The notes: generated by a model not told the origin, from the sequence alone. 64,000 nucleotides of DNA from Usitatibacter rugosus (GCF_013003965.1 NZ_CP053069.1:2387419-2451418), one strand, 5' to 3'; counted from the first letter of the stretch, positions 18,029 to 29,080 are shown. Program-made: numbers and translations.

Positions 18029-18610
18029 CTAGAAGCGGAAGTCCACGCCGACCATGTAGCTGTCGATCTCGATCTTGTCGTTCTTCACCCACTCGCCGAA
18101 CACGCCGAAGGACTTGGCGAACATCCAGCGCGCGCCGACGCCATACGTGAGCTCGTTCTGCTTGTCCTCGCGGCTCGCGGTGAAGTTGTCGGTGTTCGCG
18201 TTCGGCTTGAGCTCCGAGCGCGCATAGCCCACGCGGCCGTAGATGTCGAACTGGTCCGACAGCGGCGCCAGGGCGACGAACGAGAGCCCGTACGACTTCG
18301 CCTTGAACGAGCCGGAGACGTCGGTGTTGCCCGGTCCGGTGGTGTTGCCGCTGAACGTGTACTTGCCGAAGTCGTAGTAGCCCGCCTCGACGGCGAAGTT
18401 CGGATGGAATCGATAGCCCAGGCGGACGGTATACGTCTTGTCGCTGTCGTCGATGTTGGCGTTGCTGAGGTTGGTGAGATCGGACCCCGATGCGTTGAGG
18501 TTGCCGATGCCCGCGCCGACGCCGGCATACCAGTGCGGCGCGACTTGCGCGAACGCAGGACTGGCAGCCAACGCAGCGGCGAGGATGCCGATGCGATGCA
18601 GGTTCTTCAT
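18029..18610 (-). CDS. Small outer-membrane beta-barrel protein (OmpA-like barrel)
   Basis: A 193-residue protein with a signal peptide (LAAALAASPAFA) and an eight-strand-type barrel. Visible features are WYAGVGAGIGNL, VRLGYRFHPNFAVEAGYYDFG and a C-terminal VGVDFRF ending in Phe. It has no C-terminal peptidoglycan-binding domain. The ATG follows a strong AAAGGAGAA ribosome-binding site. It lies downstream of the crystallin/glycine-zipper gene with a small stem-loop between them. It is probably a structural or adhesion-type surface protein; no specific function is visible. Confidence 0.8.
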   Translation of the reverse strand: MKNLHRIGILAAALAASPAFAQVAPHWYAGVGAGIGNLNASGSDLTNLSNANIDDSDKTYTVRLGYRFHPNFAVEAGYYDFGKYTFSGNTTGPGNTDVSGSFKAKSYGLSFVALAPLSDQFDIYGRVGYARSELKPNANTDNFTASREDKQNELTYGVGARWMFAKSFGVFGEWVKNDKIEIDSYMVGVDFRF

Positions 18611-18650
18611 GGTTCTCCTTTCGAGAGACTGACGCCCGGGGAAGGTCCCC

Positions 18651-18669
18651 GCCCCCTTCGACAGGGGGC
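18651..18669 (-). terminator. Stem-loop between two envelope genes
   Basis: A 7-bp GC stem (GCCCCCT / AGGGGGC) with a 5-base loop lies between the glycine-zipper gene and the small OMP gene. There is no T run on the - strand side, so it could be a weak terminator, an mRNA stabiliser or incidental. Confidence 0.3.
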
Positions 18670-18696
18670 AGGGGGGCGAAGGTTCCCGAAGGAGGC

Positions 18697-19479
18697 TTAG
18701 CCGCGCGGCTCGCCGCGCTCGTTCACCGTCACCGTCCGGCCCGGGGGCGTGCTCATCTGGGCACGGTGCTCCTGGTTGCGGAAGTTGTAGGTGACATCCC
18801 AATAGTCGGGATTGGTGTTCGACACGTTCTCGCAACGCTGGACGTCGCGATCGGTGGTGCCGCGGCCAGCCTGCGAGCCGACGGCGCCGCCGGCGACCGC
18901 GCCGCCGACCGTTGCCGCCGTGTTGCCGCGGCCGCTGCCGATCTGGTGGCCCAGCACGCCGCCGAGGATCGCGCCGACGACGGCGCCACCCACGTTCGGG
19001 CTTTCGCGGACCTGCTCGCGCTCGACCCAGCAACGCTGGTTGGCCTGGCCGACCACGGCGCGCACGTTCGTCACGGGCGCTTCATAGAGGCGCTCGTTCG
19101 GGCGGCGGCGATATTCGTAGTTCGGAGCGGCCAGCGGCTCCGGATTGTAGTCGTAGCGCACCTTGCCGTTGCTGGGACGAACCGAGGAGATGCGGTCGTT
19201 CAGGCCCATGCGCTCGAGCGAGTCGTAGCTGCCCGGGCGAAGCGTCGTGCACTTGCCCTGGTAGCCCGCGTCGACGCAGACATCCCAGTTGCCGCGGTCC
19301 ACGACGACCGACGAGGCGCGGTCGTTGCCGCCCGAGCGCTCGAAGTTGGCCATCGGGCCGTTCGCCGTGAACATGCGTCCGCGGAAGCCCTCGTTCTCGT
19401 AGAAAGTCACCTGCGCCGCCGCGTGCAGCGACGCGGCGATCCCGGCTGCGCCCAGCATCCATGCGATCTGCTTGTTCAT
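18697..19479 (-). CDS. Beta/gamma-crystallin and glycine-zipper envelope protein
   Basis: The 260-residue exported protein has a signal peptide (WMLGAAGIAASLHAAA). A beta/gamma-crystallin-like Greek-key region follows (about 24-105; VTFYENEGFRGRMF, VVVDRGNWDVCVD, SYDSLERMGLNDRISSVR), then a basic linker. A glycine-zipper membrane segment at about 165-205 (GGAVVGAILGGVLGHQIG, GGAVAGGAVGSQAG) is of the 17-kDa antigen/SlyB type. Crystallin folds often bind calcium, and glycine zippers insert into or oligomerise in membranes. The combination suggests an envelope stress or structural protein. The start ATG was set by the signal peptide. Confidence 0.8.
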   Translation of the reverse strand: MNKQIAWMLGAAGIAASLHAAAQVTFYENEGFRGRMFTANGPMANFERSGGNDRASSVVVDRGNWDVCVDAGYQGKCTTLRPGSYDSLERMGLNDRISSVRPSNGKVRYDYNPEPLAAPNYEYRRRPNERLYEAPVTNVRAVVGQANQRCWVEREQVRESPNVGGAVVGAILGGVLGHQIGSGRGNTAATVGGAVAGGAVGSQAGRGTTDRDVQRCENVSNTNPDYWDVTYNFRNQEHRAQMSTPPGRTVTVNERGEPRG

Positions 19480-19611
19480 GTGTTTGTCTCCGACGTGTGT
19501 ATTCCGCCCCTTGGCGGGTGGTGACACGATAGGCCGGAGGGGGTCGAAAGCCTGTAGGCCGGGGCCGCATGGCGGCGTCGGCGCGGGCCGTACCTTGCGG
19601 AATTGCAGAAG

Positions 19612-20595
19612 CTACCAGCGCGGGTGGACGAGGGGCTTGGCGTGGCGCTCGTAGACTTCGGCGACGGCCTTCATCGCCGCGTCGGACAGCGGCGGGAGGT
19701 CGGCGGCGGCGAGGTTCTCGTCGACCTGGGCCACGCGCTTGCAGCCCGGAATGCTGCAGGTGACGGCCGGGTTCATGGAGATCCAGGCGATGGCCATCTG
19801 CGCGAGGCTCATGCCCGCGGGAACGAGGGGCTTGAGCGCTTCCACCGCCTCCAGTCCCGCCGCGTAGTCGATCCCCGAGAAGGTCTCGCCGCGGTCGAAG
19901 CCCGCCCCCTCGCGGTTGAAGTGGCGGTGATCGTCCTGGGCGAAGGTGCTCTGCGCCGTGAGCTTGCCCGTGAGCAGGCCCGAAGAGAGCGGCAGGCGCG
20001 CGAGGATGCCGACGCCGCGGCGTTGCGCCTCGGGCAGCAGGCGCTCGGCGGGACGTTGTCGCAGCATGTTGTAGATGACCTGCACCGACTGCACGCCGGG
20101 ATACTCGATCGCCTTCAGGCCCTCCTCCACCTTCTCGACGCTGACGCCGTAGTGGCGGACTTTGCCGGCGCGGACGAGATCGTCCAGCACGCCGAAGACT
20201 TCCGGCATGTAGTAGACCTGCGTCGGCGGGCAATGAAGCTGCACGAGATCGAGCGCCTCGAAGCCCAGGTTCACGAGGCTGCGCTCGGCAAAGGCGGTGA
20301 GGCTCTCGCGCGTGAACCCCTCGGCGGCATGCGGCGACAGGCGCCGGCCCATCTTGGTCGCGACGTAGAAAGGTTCGCTGCGCTCGCGGCGAAGGCGGCC
20401 GATCAGGCGCTCGCTGTGGCCGTCGCCGTACACATCCGCCGTATCGAAGAAGTTGACGCCGAGATCGAGCGCACGGTGCAGCGCCGCCATCGACTCCGCA
20501 TCGTCCACCGGGCCCCACGTGCCGCCGATCGCCCATGCGCCGAAGCTCACGGTAGAAACATTCCATGCGGTGCGGCCGAGAGGGCGGTATTGCAA
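19612..20595 (-). CDS. Aldo/keto reductase, TTG start
   Basis: A 327-residue NAD(P)H-dependent aldo/keto reductase with the TIM-barrel catalytic tetrad: Asp and Tyr in [11 protein letters not shown], Lys in VATKMGRR and His in LVQLHCPP. The chosen start is the TTG at 20595, because an AGGAG site lies 6 bases upstream and the family's usual start ([18 protein letters not shown]) follows at once. The open frame continues upstream only through a repetitive inverted-repeat element (20638-20880). It sits next to the xylose transporter genes and may reduce a sugar or sugar aldehyde, but the substrate is not evident. Confidence 0.88.
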   Translation of the reverse strand: MQYRPLGRTAWNVSTVSFGAWAIGGTWGPVDDAESMAALHRALDLGVNFFDTADVYGDGHSERLIGRLRRERSEPFYVATKMGRRLSPHAAEGFTRESLTAFAERSLVNLGFEALDLVQLHCPPTQVYYMPEVFGVLDDLVRAGKVRHYGVSVEKVEEGLKAIEYPGVQSVQVIYNMLRQRPAERLLPEAQRRGVGILARLPLSSGLLTGKLTAQSTFAQDDHRHFNREGAGFDRGETFSGIDYAAGLEAVEALKPLVPAGMSLAQMAIAWISMNPAVTCSIPGCKRVAQVDENLAAADLPPLSDAAMKAVAEVYERHAKPLVHPRW

Positions 20596-20637
20596 GGGTT
20601 TTCTCCTGACTGGGACTGTGCGAGTTATAGGGACGTT

Positions 20638-20880
20638 GTTGGAACCGCCGATCCCCGCCGATAGCCCCCCGCCGATTCCCGCCGATAGAAACGAAAAATC
20701 ATGGGACACAGATGAACACAGATGGACACAGATAGTGTCTTGGCGACCCGCGCGCGGAGATTCTCAAGCCCGATTGGCTTTTATCCGTGTGAATCTGTGT
20801 TCATCGGTGTCCCCACTGCCTTCTGCTTTTCATCGGCGAGAATCGGCGCGGGGTTATCGGCGGGGATCGGCGGTTCCAAC
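20638..20880. repeat. Large inverted-repeat (MITE/REP-like) element, copy 1
   Basis: The outer 25 bases of the two ends are perfect inverted copies (GTTGGAACCGCCGATCCCCG inward from each end). The symmetry continues with a few mismatches through a CCGATTCCCGCCGAT block and a nested GGGACACxGATGAACACAGA block on each side. The whole element can thus fold into one long hairpin. It has no open frame of its own. It lies between the aldo/keto reductase and the sugar ABC ATPase and supplies the stop codon of the latter. A shorter relative lies at 29123-29290. Confidence 0.85.
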
Positions 20881-21645
20881 AGACTCCCGACCTTCGACAC
20901 TCCCATGTCCACGTTTCTCCCCGAGGATGATCATCGCGAGCACGTCCTGCTCCGTGACGTCGGCCACGCGAGTGGTGTCGACCACCGCCCCGTTCTTCAT
21001 CACCGTCACGCGGTCGCAGACGGCGAAGACGTCGGCCATGTCATGGCAGATGAGGAAGATGCCGATGCCCTCGGCCTTCAACCGGCGGATCGTATCCAGC
21101 ACCATCTGCGTCTCGGCAGGCCCGAGCGCGGCGCACGGCTCGTCCATGATCAGGATGCGCGCATTGAAGTAGAGCGCGCGTGCGATCGCCACCGTCTGGC
21201 GCTGGCCGCCGGACATCGCGCGCACCGGCTTCTTCATGTCGCGGAAGTTCGGGTTCAGGCGCGAGATGACCTTCAGCGCCTCGTGCTCCATGCGGTCCGT
21301 GTCGAGCGTGTGCCAGGGCGTGAGCAGCTCGCGGCCGAGGAAGACGTTCGCCGGCGCGTCGAGGTTCTCGGCGAGGGCGAGCGTCTGGTGGATGGTCTCG
21401 ATGCCCGCGAGGCGCGCTTCCAGCGGCGTCTCGAAGCGCTGCTCGGTTCCCCGCACCACGATGCGCCCTTCGTCGGCGGGATACACGCCCGCGAGGATCT
21501 TGATCAGCGTGCTCTTGCCCGCGCCGTTGTGGCCCAGCAGGCCCACGACCTCGCCTTCCTGCAGCGAGCAGTCGACACGGTCGACGGCCGTGAGGCCGCC
21601 GAAATGCTTGGTGAGCCCCTGGACCTCGACCAGCGCGGTGCTCAT
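20854..21645 (-). CDS. xylG: Sugar ABC transporter ATP-binding protein (XylG/FrcA type)
   Basis: A 263-residue single-domain ABC ATPase of the pentose/ribose importer family. It has Walker [10 protein letters not shown], signature MSGGQRQ, Walker [16 protein letters not shown] and the H-loop LICHDMAD. Classical XylG has two fused ABC domains of about 500 residues; this is the half-size FrcA-like form, which would work as a homodimer. It overlaps the permease stop/start by four bases. The last residues (VGTADPRR) and the stop are encoded by the inverted-repeat element that follows, so the original C terminus has probably been replaced. Its neighbours point to xylose. Confidence 0.88.
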   Translation of the reverse strand: MSTALVEVQGLTKHFGGLTAVDRVDCSLQEGEVVGLLGHNGAGKSTLIKILAGVYPADEGRIVVRGTEQRFETPLEARLAGIETIHQTLALAENLDAPANVFLGRELLTPWHTLDTDRMEHEALKVISRLNPNFRDMKKPVRAMSGGQRQTVAIARALYFNARILIMDEPCAALGPAETQMVLDTIRRLKAEGIGIFLICHDMADVFAVCDRVTVMKNGAVVDTTRVADVTEQDVLAMIILGEKRGHGSVEGRESVGTADPRR

Positions 21646-22823
21646 CGCGCCTGCCTTCGCTGGTAGATGCCATCCACCCACACGGCGCCGATCAAGACGA
21701 GGCCAATCGCGATCTGGCGCTTGGCGCTCGAGACATCCATCAGCACCATGCCGTTGTCGAGGCTCTGGATCAGCAGCGCGCCGACGATGGCGCCGGGGAT
21801 CGTCCCCACCCCGCCCGCGAACGACGTGCCGCCGATCACGGCCGCGGCGATCACATAGAGCTCGGCCATCTGCCCGATGGAGTGCGTCCCCGAGTTGAGG
21901 CGCGACGTGGTGATCACGGCGCTGATCGCCGCGAGCGCGCCCATCAGGATGAAGAGATAGAGCAGCACGCGCTTGGTCGGGAGCCCCGAAAGAAGTGCGG
22001 CTTCCGGGTTGCCGCCATAGGCAAACACGTAACGCCCGAAGCGCGTGCGCGTGGAGACGAGCGTGAGGACCACTGCCACGCCGACGAGGATCAACACCGG
22101 CACGCCGATGCCCTTCCCGGTCGTCGCCTCGCCGTCGCCGCTGCCCGGATCGGGATAGGCGTTCATCACCAGCACGAAGGCGATCACCGCGGCGCACGAG
22201 ATGAAGGCCTTCAGCGCATCGGCCCACAGAGGTGCCATCGATGCGTTGTAGCGCGAGCGCGAGCGCCGCGCATAGACCACCTGCGCCACGACCCATGCGC
22301 AGGCGACAAGCCCCAGCAACCAGCTCCACCACGGCCCGATGGATCCGTGGACCCCGCCTCCGAGCCTTTGGTACGTCATAGAAAGAGGCGCAAGCGTCTG
22401 TCCATCGGCCACAAGAAACGCCGCGCCGCGAAACATGAGGTAGCCCGCCAGCGTCACGACGAACGCCGGCACGCCCCTGAAAGCCGTCCAATATCCCTGG
22501 AACGCACCCAGGGCCATCCCGCCCAGCACGCCAACGCCGATCGACAGCAGCCATGCGAACGGTGTCTCCGCGCCCAGCCACTCCACCTGCACGAAAGCGA
22601 TCAGCATCCCGGTGAACGCCATCTGCGAGCCCACCGAGAGATCGATCTGGCGTGCGACGATGATGTAGACCATCCCGCACGCCATGATCGCCGTGACGCA
22701 CGTCTGGATCGACAGGTTGTAGAGGTTGCGCGGCGTGAGGAAGATGCCGTCGGTCGCGATCGCGAGCGCGATCCAGATCACCGACAGCGCCATCACCAGC
22801 GCCGTGAAGCGTGTTACTTGCAT
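21642..22823 (-). CDS. xylH: Xylose-type ABC transporter permease
   Basis: A 393-residue inner-membrane permease with about ten hydrophobic segments. The BPD_transp_2 family signature is present ([50 protein letters not shown]). The [21 protein letters not shown] segment near the C terminus is the conserved coupling region. It overlaps the upstream binding-protein gene by 10 bp and the downstream ATPase gene by 4 bp. The long cytoplasmic insertion (about residues 180-235) is typical of XylH-like permeases. Confidence 0.9.
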   Translation of the reverse strand: MQVTRFTALVMALSVIWIALAIATDGIFLTPRNLYNLSIQTCVTAIMACGMVYIIVARQIDLSVGSQMAFTGMLIAFVQVEWLGAETPFAWLLSIGVGVLGGMALGAFQGYWTAFRGVPAFVVTLAGYLMFRGAAFLVADGQTLAPLSMTYQRLGGGVHGSIGPWWSWLLGLVACAWVVAQVVYARRSRSRYNASMAPLWADALKAFISCAAVIAFVLVMNAYPDPGSGDGEATTGKGIGVPVLILVGVAVVLTLVSTRTRFGRYVFAYGGNPEAALLSGLPTKRVLLYLFILMGALAAISAVITTSRLNSGTHSIGQMAELYVIAAAVIGGTSFAGGVGTIPGAIVGALLIQSLDNGMVLMDVSSAKRQIAIGLVLIGAVWVDGIYQRRQAR

Positions 22824-23860
22824 GCAGGAGGCGCCTTCGCCGCTTCGACGCCCGCGCACACCTGCGCCTTGGTCACCCAGCCGGCCTCGATGACGACGTT
22901 CAGGTTATCGCGCGTGATCGCGACCGGCTTCAGGAACACCGCCGGCACCGAGGCCTTGCGGTTGCCCGGGCTCCAGAGGCGCACGTCCTTGATGTCCGAG
23001 CGCTTGCCGCCCGCGGCGATCTGCGCCGCGTAGGCTCCGGCCACCCGGCCGAGCTCGCGCGCGTCCTTCCACACCGTCACGGTCTGCTCCCCGCGCGCCA
23101 CGCGATTCAGCGCGGCCACGTCGGCGTCCTGCCCGGAGACCGGCACGCCCACGAGGTTCTGCGCCCGCAGCGCCGCGATCGCGGCTCCGGCCGTGCCGTC
23201 ATTGGAAGCGACGACCGCATCCACCTTGTTGGCGTTCTTCGTGAGGATCTGCTCCATGTTCTTCTGCGCCACCTCCGGCGCCCAGCCTTCGGTGTACTGC
23301 TCGCCGACGATCTTCACGTCCTTCTTGTAGATCGCATCGGCCAGCACCTCGCGCTGCCCGGCGTTGAGCATGTCGGCGTTGGGATCGGTGGGCGAGCCCT
23401 TGATGAACACGTAGTTGCCGCGCGGCTTTACCGCGAGCACGGCACGCGCCTGCATGCGACCGACTTCCGTGTTGTCGAACGTGAGATAGAGCACGCTCGG
23501 GTCCTGGATCAGGCGGTCATAGGCGACGACGGGGACTTTCGCCTCCTTCGCTTTCGCCACCGCGGGCAGGATCGCGCTCGCGTCCTGGGCGAGGATGATC
23601 AACGCCTTCGCACCCTTGGCGATCAGCGCCTCCACGTCGGCCAGCTGCTTCTCGTTCGAGCCCTGCGCGTCGGCGGCGATGTATCGCGCCCCCGCGGCCT
23701 CGAGCGCGGCCTTGATGGCGGTCTCGTCCTTCTTCCAGCGTTCCTCCTGGAAATTCGACCAGGAGACGCCGACCAATTCGCCCTTCGCATGCACGGCGGG
23801 GGCCGCACCCAGGAAACAGGCAGCCAGCGCGAGCGCGGCCCCGAGGTTGCTTCGCACCAT
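22814..23860 (-). CDS. xylF: D-xylose-binding periplasmic protein
   Basis: A 348-residue periplasmic binding protein of the ribose/xylose type. The signal peptide ([18 protein letters not shown]) is followed by [49 protein letters not shown] and [12 protein letters not shown], the latter close to XylF signatures. The ATG follows GGAGAAGC. It lies downstream of two xylose isomerase genes and upstream of the permease, so it is part of one pentose uptake and catabolism run. Confidence 0.92.
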   Translation of the reverse strand: MVRSNLGAALALAACFLGAAPAVHAKGELVGVSWSNFQEERWKKDETAIKAALEAAGARYIAADAQGSNEKQLADVEALIAKGAKALIILAQDASAILPAVAKAKEAKVPVVAYDRLIQDPSVLYLTFDNTEVGRMQARAVLAVKPRGNYVFIKGSPTDPNADMLNAGQREVLADAIYKKDVKIVGEQYTEGWAPEVAQKNMEQILTKNANKVDAVVASNDGTAGAAIAALRAQNLVGVPVSGQDADVAALNRVARGEQTVTVWKDARELGRVAGAYAAQIAAGGKRSDIKDVRLWSPGNRKASVPAVFLKPVAITRDNLNVVIEAGWVTKAQVCAGVEAAKAPPACK

Positions 23861-23909
23861 CTTTGCTTCTCCTCCGGGCGGGCCCCCTCTGCCGGGGAGC
23901 CCTGACCGT

Positions 23910-25202
23910 TCAAATGTAGCGGTTGACGAGTCCTTCGAGTCTTTCCTGTCCACCCGAGCGGGGCTGCGGCTCGAGGTCGGTCTTCTCCACGTGGGCCGCG
24001 AGCTTCGCGAGCGACATCTTGCCCGCGAGGATGTCACGTCCCATCTTGCCCTTCCACCCGGCGTAGCGCGCGTCCACGGCCTGGCCGAGCTTGCCGTCGT
24101 CGATCATCTTCTCGGCGATCAGCAACGCGCGGGCGCAGAGGTCCATCGCCTCGGCGTGCGCGATCACGAGATCGTCCGGATCGATCGATTGGCGGCGCAC
24201 CTTCGCGTCGAAGTTGAGCCCGCCGCTGGTGAAGCCGCCACCCTTGATGATGTGGTACATGGCGAGCGCCATCTGCGGCAGATTGTTCGGGAACTGGTCC
24301 GTATCCCAGCCGCTCTGCTCGTCGCCGCGGTTCATGTCGATCGAGCCGAAGATGCCCAGCGCATACGCGAGCGCGATCTCGTGCTCGAAGGTGTGGCCGG
24401 CCAGCAGCGCGTGGTTCTGCTCGATGTTGACCTTGACCTCCTTCTCCAGCCCATAACGGCGCAGGAACCCGTAGACCGTGGCCACGTCGTAGTCGTACTG
24501 GTGCTTGGTGGGCTCGGCGGGCTTCGGCTCGATGAGGATGAGGCCCTTGAAGCCGATCTTGTGCTTGTGCTCGACCACGAGGTTCAGGAACTTGCCGAGC
24601 TGGTCCAGCTCCCGGCCGACGTCGGTGTTGAGCAGCGTCTCGTAGCCCTCGCGCCCGCCCCACAGCACGTAGTTCTCGCCCTTCAGCTCGTGCGTCATCT
24701 CGAGCACGTTCTTCACCTGCGCGGCGGCGTAGGCGAAGACTTCCGGATCCGGATTGGTCGCCGCGCCCGACATGTAGCGGCGGTGGCTGAAGAGGTTGGC
24801 CGTGCCCCACAGGAGCTTCATGCCGGACTTGCGCATCTTCTTCTCGAAGACCTCGCCGATCTTGCGCACGTTGCGGTTCGATTCGCGCAGCGTCGCCCCC
24901 TCGGGCGCGATGTCGCGGTCGTGGAAGGTGAAGTACGGCGCCTGCGTCAGGCGGAAGAGCTCGAAGGCGATGTCGGCCTTGTGCTCGGCCTGCTTCATGC
25001 CGTCGCCGCCCGCGGCGTGCCACGGGCGCTGGAAGGTGTCGCCGCCGAAGGGATCGAGCCCAGGCCAGACGAAGCTGTGCCAGTAGCAGACGGCGAACCG
25101 GAGGTGATCCGCCATCTTCTTCCCGAGGACCTTGCGGTCCGGCTTGTAGTAGCGGAAGGAGGCGGGCTTGTCCTGCGTGAAGAAGCTCTGCGATTTTTTC
25201 AT
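23910..25202 (-). CDS. xylA: Xylose isomerase, copy 1
   Basis: A 430-residue class II xylose isomerase converting D-xylose to D-xylulose. Catalytic His and Asp are seen in [12 protein letters not shown], and metal-binding residues in [32 protein letters not shown] and [11 protein letters not shown] second xylA lies 25 bp upstream in the same direction. This copy differs mainly in surface positions (start [12 protein letters not shown]). The length is normal and no active-site change is visible, so both should be functional. Confidence 0.95.
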   Translation of the reverse strand: MKKSQSFFTQDKPASFRYYKPDRKVLGKKMADHLRFAVCYWHSFVWPGLDPFGGDTFQRPWHAAGGDGMKQAEHKADIAFELFRLTQAPYFTFHDRDIAPEGATLRESNRNVRKIGEVFEKKMRKSGMKLLWGTANLFSHRRYMSGAATNPDPEVFAYAAAQVKNVLEMTHELKGENYVLWGGREGYETLLNTDVGRELDQLGKFLNLVVEHKHKIGFKGLILIEPKPAEPTKHQYDYDVATVYGFLRRYGLEKEVKVNIEQNHALLAGHTFEHEIALAYALGIFGSIDMNRGDEQSGWDTDQFPNNLPQMALAMYHIIKGGGFTSGGLNFDAKVRRQSIDPDDLVIAHAEAMDLCARALLIAEKMIDDGKLGQAVDARYAGWKGKMGRDILAGKMSLAKLAAHVEKTDLEPQPRSGGQERLEGLVNRYI

Positions 25203-25227
25203 GTGCGTCTTTCGTTCCGGGGGTCCA

Positions 25228-26520
25228 TCAGATGTAGCGGTTGACCAGGGCTTCGTAGCGCTCCTGGTGGCCCGAGCGGGGCTGCGGCTCGAGATCGTTC
25301 TTTTCGATGTGCGTGGCGAGCTTGGCGAGCGACTGGCGGCCGCCGAGGATGCCGCGGCCGAGCGCGCCGTCCCATCCGGCATAGCGGTCGGCCACGCGCT
25401 TCGGGAGCTCGCCCTCCTCGATCATCTTCGCGGCGATCAGCAGGGCGCGGGCGCACAGGTCCACCGCGTCCGCGTGGGCGACCACGAGGTCGTCCGGGTC
25501 GATCGACTGGCGCCGGACCTTGGCGTCGAAGTTGAGGCCGCCGGTGGTGAAGCCGCCGCCCTTCATGATCTGGTACATCGCGATCACGGCGTGCGGCAGG
25601 TTCGTGGGGAAATGCACCGTGTCCCAGCCCAGCAGCTCGTCGCCGCGGTTCATGTCGATCGAACCGAAGACGCCGAGCGCCTGGGCGAGCGCGATCTCGT
25701 GCTCGAAGGTGTGGCCGGCCAGCAGCGCGTGGTTCTGCTCGACGTTGATCTTCACCTCGCGCTCGAGGCCGTAGCGCTGCAGGAAGCCGTAGATCGTCGC
25801 GACGTCGTAGTCGTACTGGTGCTTGGTCGGCTCCGCGGGCTTGGGCTCCACGAGGATCGCGCCCTGGAAGCCGAGCTTGTGCTTGTGCTCGACCACGAGG
25901 TTGAGGAACCTGCCGAGCTGGTCCAGCTCCCGCCCCATGTCGGTGTTGAGCAGCGTCTCGTAGCCCTCGCGCCCGCCCCAGAGCGCGAAGTTCTCGCCGC
26001 CCAGGTCGTGCGTGAGCTCGAGCGCGCCCTTCACCTGCCCCGCGGCGTATGCGAAGACGTCGGGATCGGGATTGGTCGCCGCGCCGGAAAAGTAGCGGCG
26101 ATTCGAGGTGAGGTTCGCCATGCCCCAGAGCACCTTCACGCCCGAGGCGCGCATCTTCTTCTCGATCACCTCGCCCATGCGCCGGACGTTGAGGTTCGTC
26201 TCGCGCAGCGTGGCGCCCTCGGGCGCGATGTCGAGGTCGTGGAAGGTGAAGTACGGCGCGTTCAAGAGCCGCAGCAGCTCGAAGGCGACGTCGGCCTTGT
26301 GCCGCGCCTGCTGCATCGGATCGCCGCCGGGGGCGTGCCACGGACGCTCGAAGGTTCCGACGCCGAACGGATCGGCGCCGATCGAGGCGAAGCTGTGCCA
26401 ATAGCAGACGGCGAAGCGCATGTGCTCGTCCATGCGCTTGCCGAGCACCTTGCGATCGGGCTTGTACCACCGGTACTTCACCGGTTGGGCCTGCTGGAAG
26501 AAGGGCGCGGGGCGTTTCAT
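25228..26520 (-). CDS. xylA: Xylose isomerase, copy 2
   Basis: A second 430-residue xylose isomerase, the same length as copy 1, with the same active-site signatures ([45 protein letters not shown]). Roughly three quarters of the residues match copy 1 by eye, so the duplication is old enough to have diverged in most surface positions. It follows xylulokinase by 2 bp, which puts xylB-xylA-xylA-xylFHG in one run. Retention of two isomerases may raise flux or give different kinetic or expression properties. Confidence 0.95.
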   Translation of the reverse strand: MKRPAPFFQQAQPVKYRWYKPDRKVLGKRMDEHMRFAVCYWHSFASIGADPFGVGTFERPWHAPGGDPMQQARHKADVAFELLRLLNAPYFTFHDLDIAPEGATLRETNLNVRRMGEVIEKKMRASGVKVLWGMANLTSNRRYFSGAATNPDPDVFAYAAGQVKGALELTHDLGGENFALWGGREGYETLLNTDMGRELDQLGRFLNLVVEHKHKLGFQGAILVEPKPAEPTKHQYDYDVATIYGFLQRYGLEREVKINVEQNHALLAGHTFEHEIALAQALGVFGSIDMNRGDELLGWDTVHFPTNLPHAVIAMYQIMKGGGFTTGGLNFDAKVRRQSIDPDDLVVAHADAVDLCARALLIAAKMIEEGELPKRVADRYAGWDGALGRGILGGRQSLAKLATHIEKNDLEPQPRSGHQERYEALVNRYI

Positions 26521-26522
26521 CG

Positions 26523-27983
26523 TCAGCCCGCCGCCTGTGACCATGTGGAGAGCGCCGGATAGAGGCCCTGCCAGTGGCGATGGCGCACGGCATGCAGCGC
26601 CGAGCGTTCCGCGCGCGGCTCGAACGTGCGAACGCGCTTCGGACGTTGCAGGCTTTCCAGCGGTGCGCTGTTGGCGAGACGTGCGAGGCGCGCAGCACCG
26701 AGAGCACACCCGATCTCGCTCTCGGCCACCTGGTGGAGCGGGACGCCGAGCACGTCGGCCATTAGCTGCGACCAGAGCGGCGAGCGGGCCCCGCCTCCGA
26801 TCACGTCGGCTTCCGTGAGCGTCGTGCCGGCGCTCGCCAGGGCCTGCTGCGCATCGCGCATCGCGTAGGCCACGCCTTCGAGCACGGCCAGCGTCATGTC
26901 GGTGCGGGTGCAGCTTCCGTCCAGGCCCGCGAAACCCGCGCGTACCGCGGCGTCGTTGTGCGGCGTGCGCTCGCCGTTCAGGTACGGCGCGAACCAGCAG
27001 CGTGACGCGGCGCGATTCGGATCGAGCTCGCCCAGCAGGAACGACTCGGTGCGCCCCGTGACCTCGGCCCACCACGCGAGGCTGGCCGCGGCGGACAGCA
27101 GGACACCCATCTGGTGCCACGTATTCGGGACGGCATGGCAGAACGCGTGCACCGCACGGGCGGGCGCCGGGGCGAAGGCCGCCGTGGTTGCCCAGAGCAC
27201 GCCGGACGTGCCGAGCGAGACGAACGCATCGCCGGCGTGGACAGCTCCGAGCCCGACGGCCCCGGCGGCGTTGTCCCCCGCTCCGCCCGCGATCACCGGC
27301 GGCCTGCGGAAGCCCCAGCGCTGGGTGAGCTCGGCCGAGAGCTCGCCCGACACGGCGTTGCCTTCCACCAGCTTAGGCATCTGGGAGCGCGTCATGCCGG
27401 ATGCGGCGAGCGCTCGATCGGACCAGTCGCGCTTGCCGACATCCAGCCAGAGCGTGCCCGAGGCATCGGACATCTCCTCGACCAGCGCACCGCAAAGCCG
27501 ATAGCGCACGTAGGCCTTGGGCAGCAGCACCGTGGCGACCTTCGCGAACACTTCCGGCTCGTGCTCGCGCACCCACATCAGCTTGGGCGCCGTGAAACCG
27601 GGCATGGCGAGGTTGCCCGTCACCTTGCGAAGCCCGCGCCACTCGCGCGTGAGCTGCTCGCACTGCGCGGCGCTCCGCCCGTCGTTCCAGAGGATGCAGG
27701 GCCGCAGCACCTCGCCCTTCTCATCGAGCAGCGTGGCGCCGTGCATCTGGCCCGAGAGGCCGATCGCCTCCGCTTGCGCGAGCTCGGAGCCGTGCGCGGC
27801 CTTCAATTCGTCCAGGCACTCCAGCACGGCGTTCCACCAGAGCTGCGGATCCTGCTCGCTGAAGCCGGGCTGCGGCCGGCTCACTTCGAGCGAGCGGCTT
27901 GCGGTGGCGATCACGCGGTCGTCGTCGCCCACCAGCGCCACCTTGGCGCTCGAGGTGCCGATGTCGATGCCGATCGTGATCAC
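26523..27983 (-). CDS. xylB: Xylulokinase, GTG start
   Basis: A 486-residue FGGY-family kinase phosphorylating D-xylulose at O5. The N-terminal phosphate loop ([11 protein letters not shown]), the substrate Asp region ([11 protein letters not shown]), [13 protein letters not shown] and [11 protein letters not shown] are all present. The start is GTG at 27983, whose last two bases are part of the TGA of the upstream ABC ATPase gene (GTGA overlap). The overlap couples sugar import and phosphorylation. Xylulose is the expected substrate from the adjacent isomerases. Confidence 0.93.
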   Translation of the reverse strand: MITIGIDIGTSSAKVALVGDDDRVIATASRSLEVSRPQPGFSEQDPQLWWNAVLECLDELKAAHGSELAQAEAIGLSGQMHGATLLDEKGEVLRPCILWNDGRSAAQCEQLTREWRGLRKVTGNLAMPGFTAPKLMWVREHEPEVFAKVATVLLPKAYVRYRLCGALVEEMSDASGTLWLDVGKRDWSDRALAASGMTRSQMPKLVEGNAVSGELSAELTQRWGFRRPPVIAGGAGDNAAGAVGLGAVHAGDAFVSLGTSGVLWATTAAFAPAPARAVHAFCHAVPNTWHQMGVLLSAAASLAWWAEVTGRTESFLLGELDPNRAASRCWFAPYLNGERTPHNDAAVRAGFAGLDGSCTRTDMTLAVLEGVAYAMRDAQQALASAGTTLTEADVIGGGARSPLWSQLMADVLGVPLHQVAESEIGCALGAARLARLANSAPLESLQRPKRVRTFEPRAERSALHAVRHRHWQGLYPALSTWSQAAG

Positions 27984-29080
27984 GAGGCGGTTCCCCCGGC
28001 GACGATGCGCAGCTCGTCCGCGCCGAAGAGGTGCCAGCGTCCCGGCGCCGGGCGGACATGCACCACGTCCCCGGCGGCCAGCGTGCTCTGGCCCGGCAGG
28101 TGCAGCAGCACGCCGCCACTCAGCTGCGGGCTGCAGTGCACGTAGGTGTTCGAGCCGTGCTGCTCGATCACGTCCACGGCGAGCGTCCACGCGTTGTCGG
28201 CGCCCTGCACCACCACCATGTCCTCGGGTCGCAGGCCGAAGACGAGGTCCTGCCCCGCAGTGAGCGCGAGGCCCGACCGGGGCAGCCGGAGCTTTCCCAG
28301 GCCGGGGCACTCGAGCTCGAACTCCGCGTCGTTCACCGACAGCACGCGGGCGTTCACGAAGTTCATGCGCGGAGAGCCGATGAAGCCGGCCACGAACTTG
28401 TTGCGCGGGCGGTTGTAGAGATCGAGCGGAGCACCGACCTGCTCGATGTGCCCCGCGCGCAGCACCACGATGCGGTCGGCCATGGTCATGGCCTCCACCT
28501 GGTCGTGGGTGACGTAGATCATCGTGTTCTTGATGCGGTCGTGGAGCTTCGAGATCTCCAGGCGCATCATCACGCGCAGCTCCGCGTCGAGATTCGACAG
28601 CGGCTCGTCGAAGAGGAAGATCTTCGGGTCGCGCGTGATGGCCCTGCCGATCGCCACCCGCTGGCGCTGGCCGCCGGAAAGCTGGCGGGGCTTGCGCTCC
28701 AGCAGCGCGTCGATCTGCAGCAGCTTCGCCGCGTGGTCCACGCGCCTGGCGATCTCGTCCTTCTTCATGCGCATGTTCTCGAGTCCGAACGAGAGGTTCT
28801 CGCGCACCGTCATGTGCGGATAGAGCGCATAGGACTGGAACACCATCGCGACGCCGCGATCGGCTGCGGCCGTACGCACCACGCTTTGCCCGTCGATGCG
28901 GATGTCGCCGCCGCTCGTCTCTTCGAGACCCGCGATCAAACGCAGCAGCGTGGACTTGCCGCAGCCCGACGGCCCCACGAAGACCACGAACTCGCCGTCC
29001 GCGATCTCGAGGTTCGCCCCGGCGATGACTTCCGCCGTGCCGAAAGCCTTGGTGACGTTCTCGAGGGTCAGGCTCGCCAC
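27980..29080 (-). CDS. MsmX/UgpC-type ABC ATPase for oligosaccharide import
   Basis: A 366-residue ATPase of carbohydrate CUT1 importers. It has Walker A GPSGCGKST, Q-loop FQSYALYPHM, signature LSGGQRQR, Walker B IFLFDEPLSNLD and H-loop YVTHDQVEAM. A C-terminal MalK-like regulatory OB domain begins at about residue 240 (FVAGFIGSPRMNF, FGLRPEDM). It likely energises the two permeases encoded upstream on the same strand, although an inverted-repeat element separates it from them. The probable substrate is xylo-oligosaccharide, inferred from neighbours only. Confidence 0.92.
   Translation of the reverse strand: MASLTLENVTKAFGTAEVIAGANLEIADGEFVVFVGPSGCGKSTLLRLIAGLEETSGGDIRIDGQSVVRTAAADRGVAMVFQSYALYPHMTVRENLSFGLENMRMKKDEIARRVDHAAKLLQIDALLERKPRQLSGGQRQRVAIGRAITRDPKIFLFDEPLSNLDAELRVMMRLEISKLHDRIKNTMIYVTHDQVEAMTMADRIVVLRAGHIEQVGAPLDLYNRPRNKFVAGFIGSPRMNFVNARVLSVNDAEFELECPGLGKLRLPRSGLALTAGQDLVFGLRPEDMVVVQGADNAWTLAVDVIEQHGSNTYVHCSPQLSGGVLLHLPGQSTLAAGDVVHVRPAPGRWHLFGADELRIVAGGTAS

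Noticed and set aside
20595-20709. An N-terminal extension of the aldo/keto reductase beginning at 20709.
   Set aside because: The extension is translated inverted-repeat sequence ([16 protein letters not shown]). A TTG with AGGAG upstream fits the family start.
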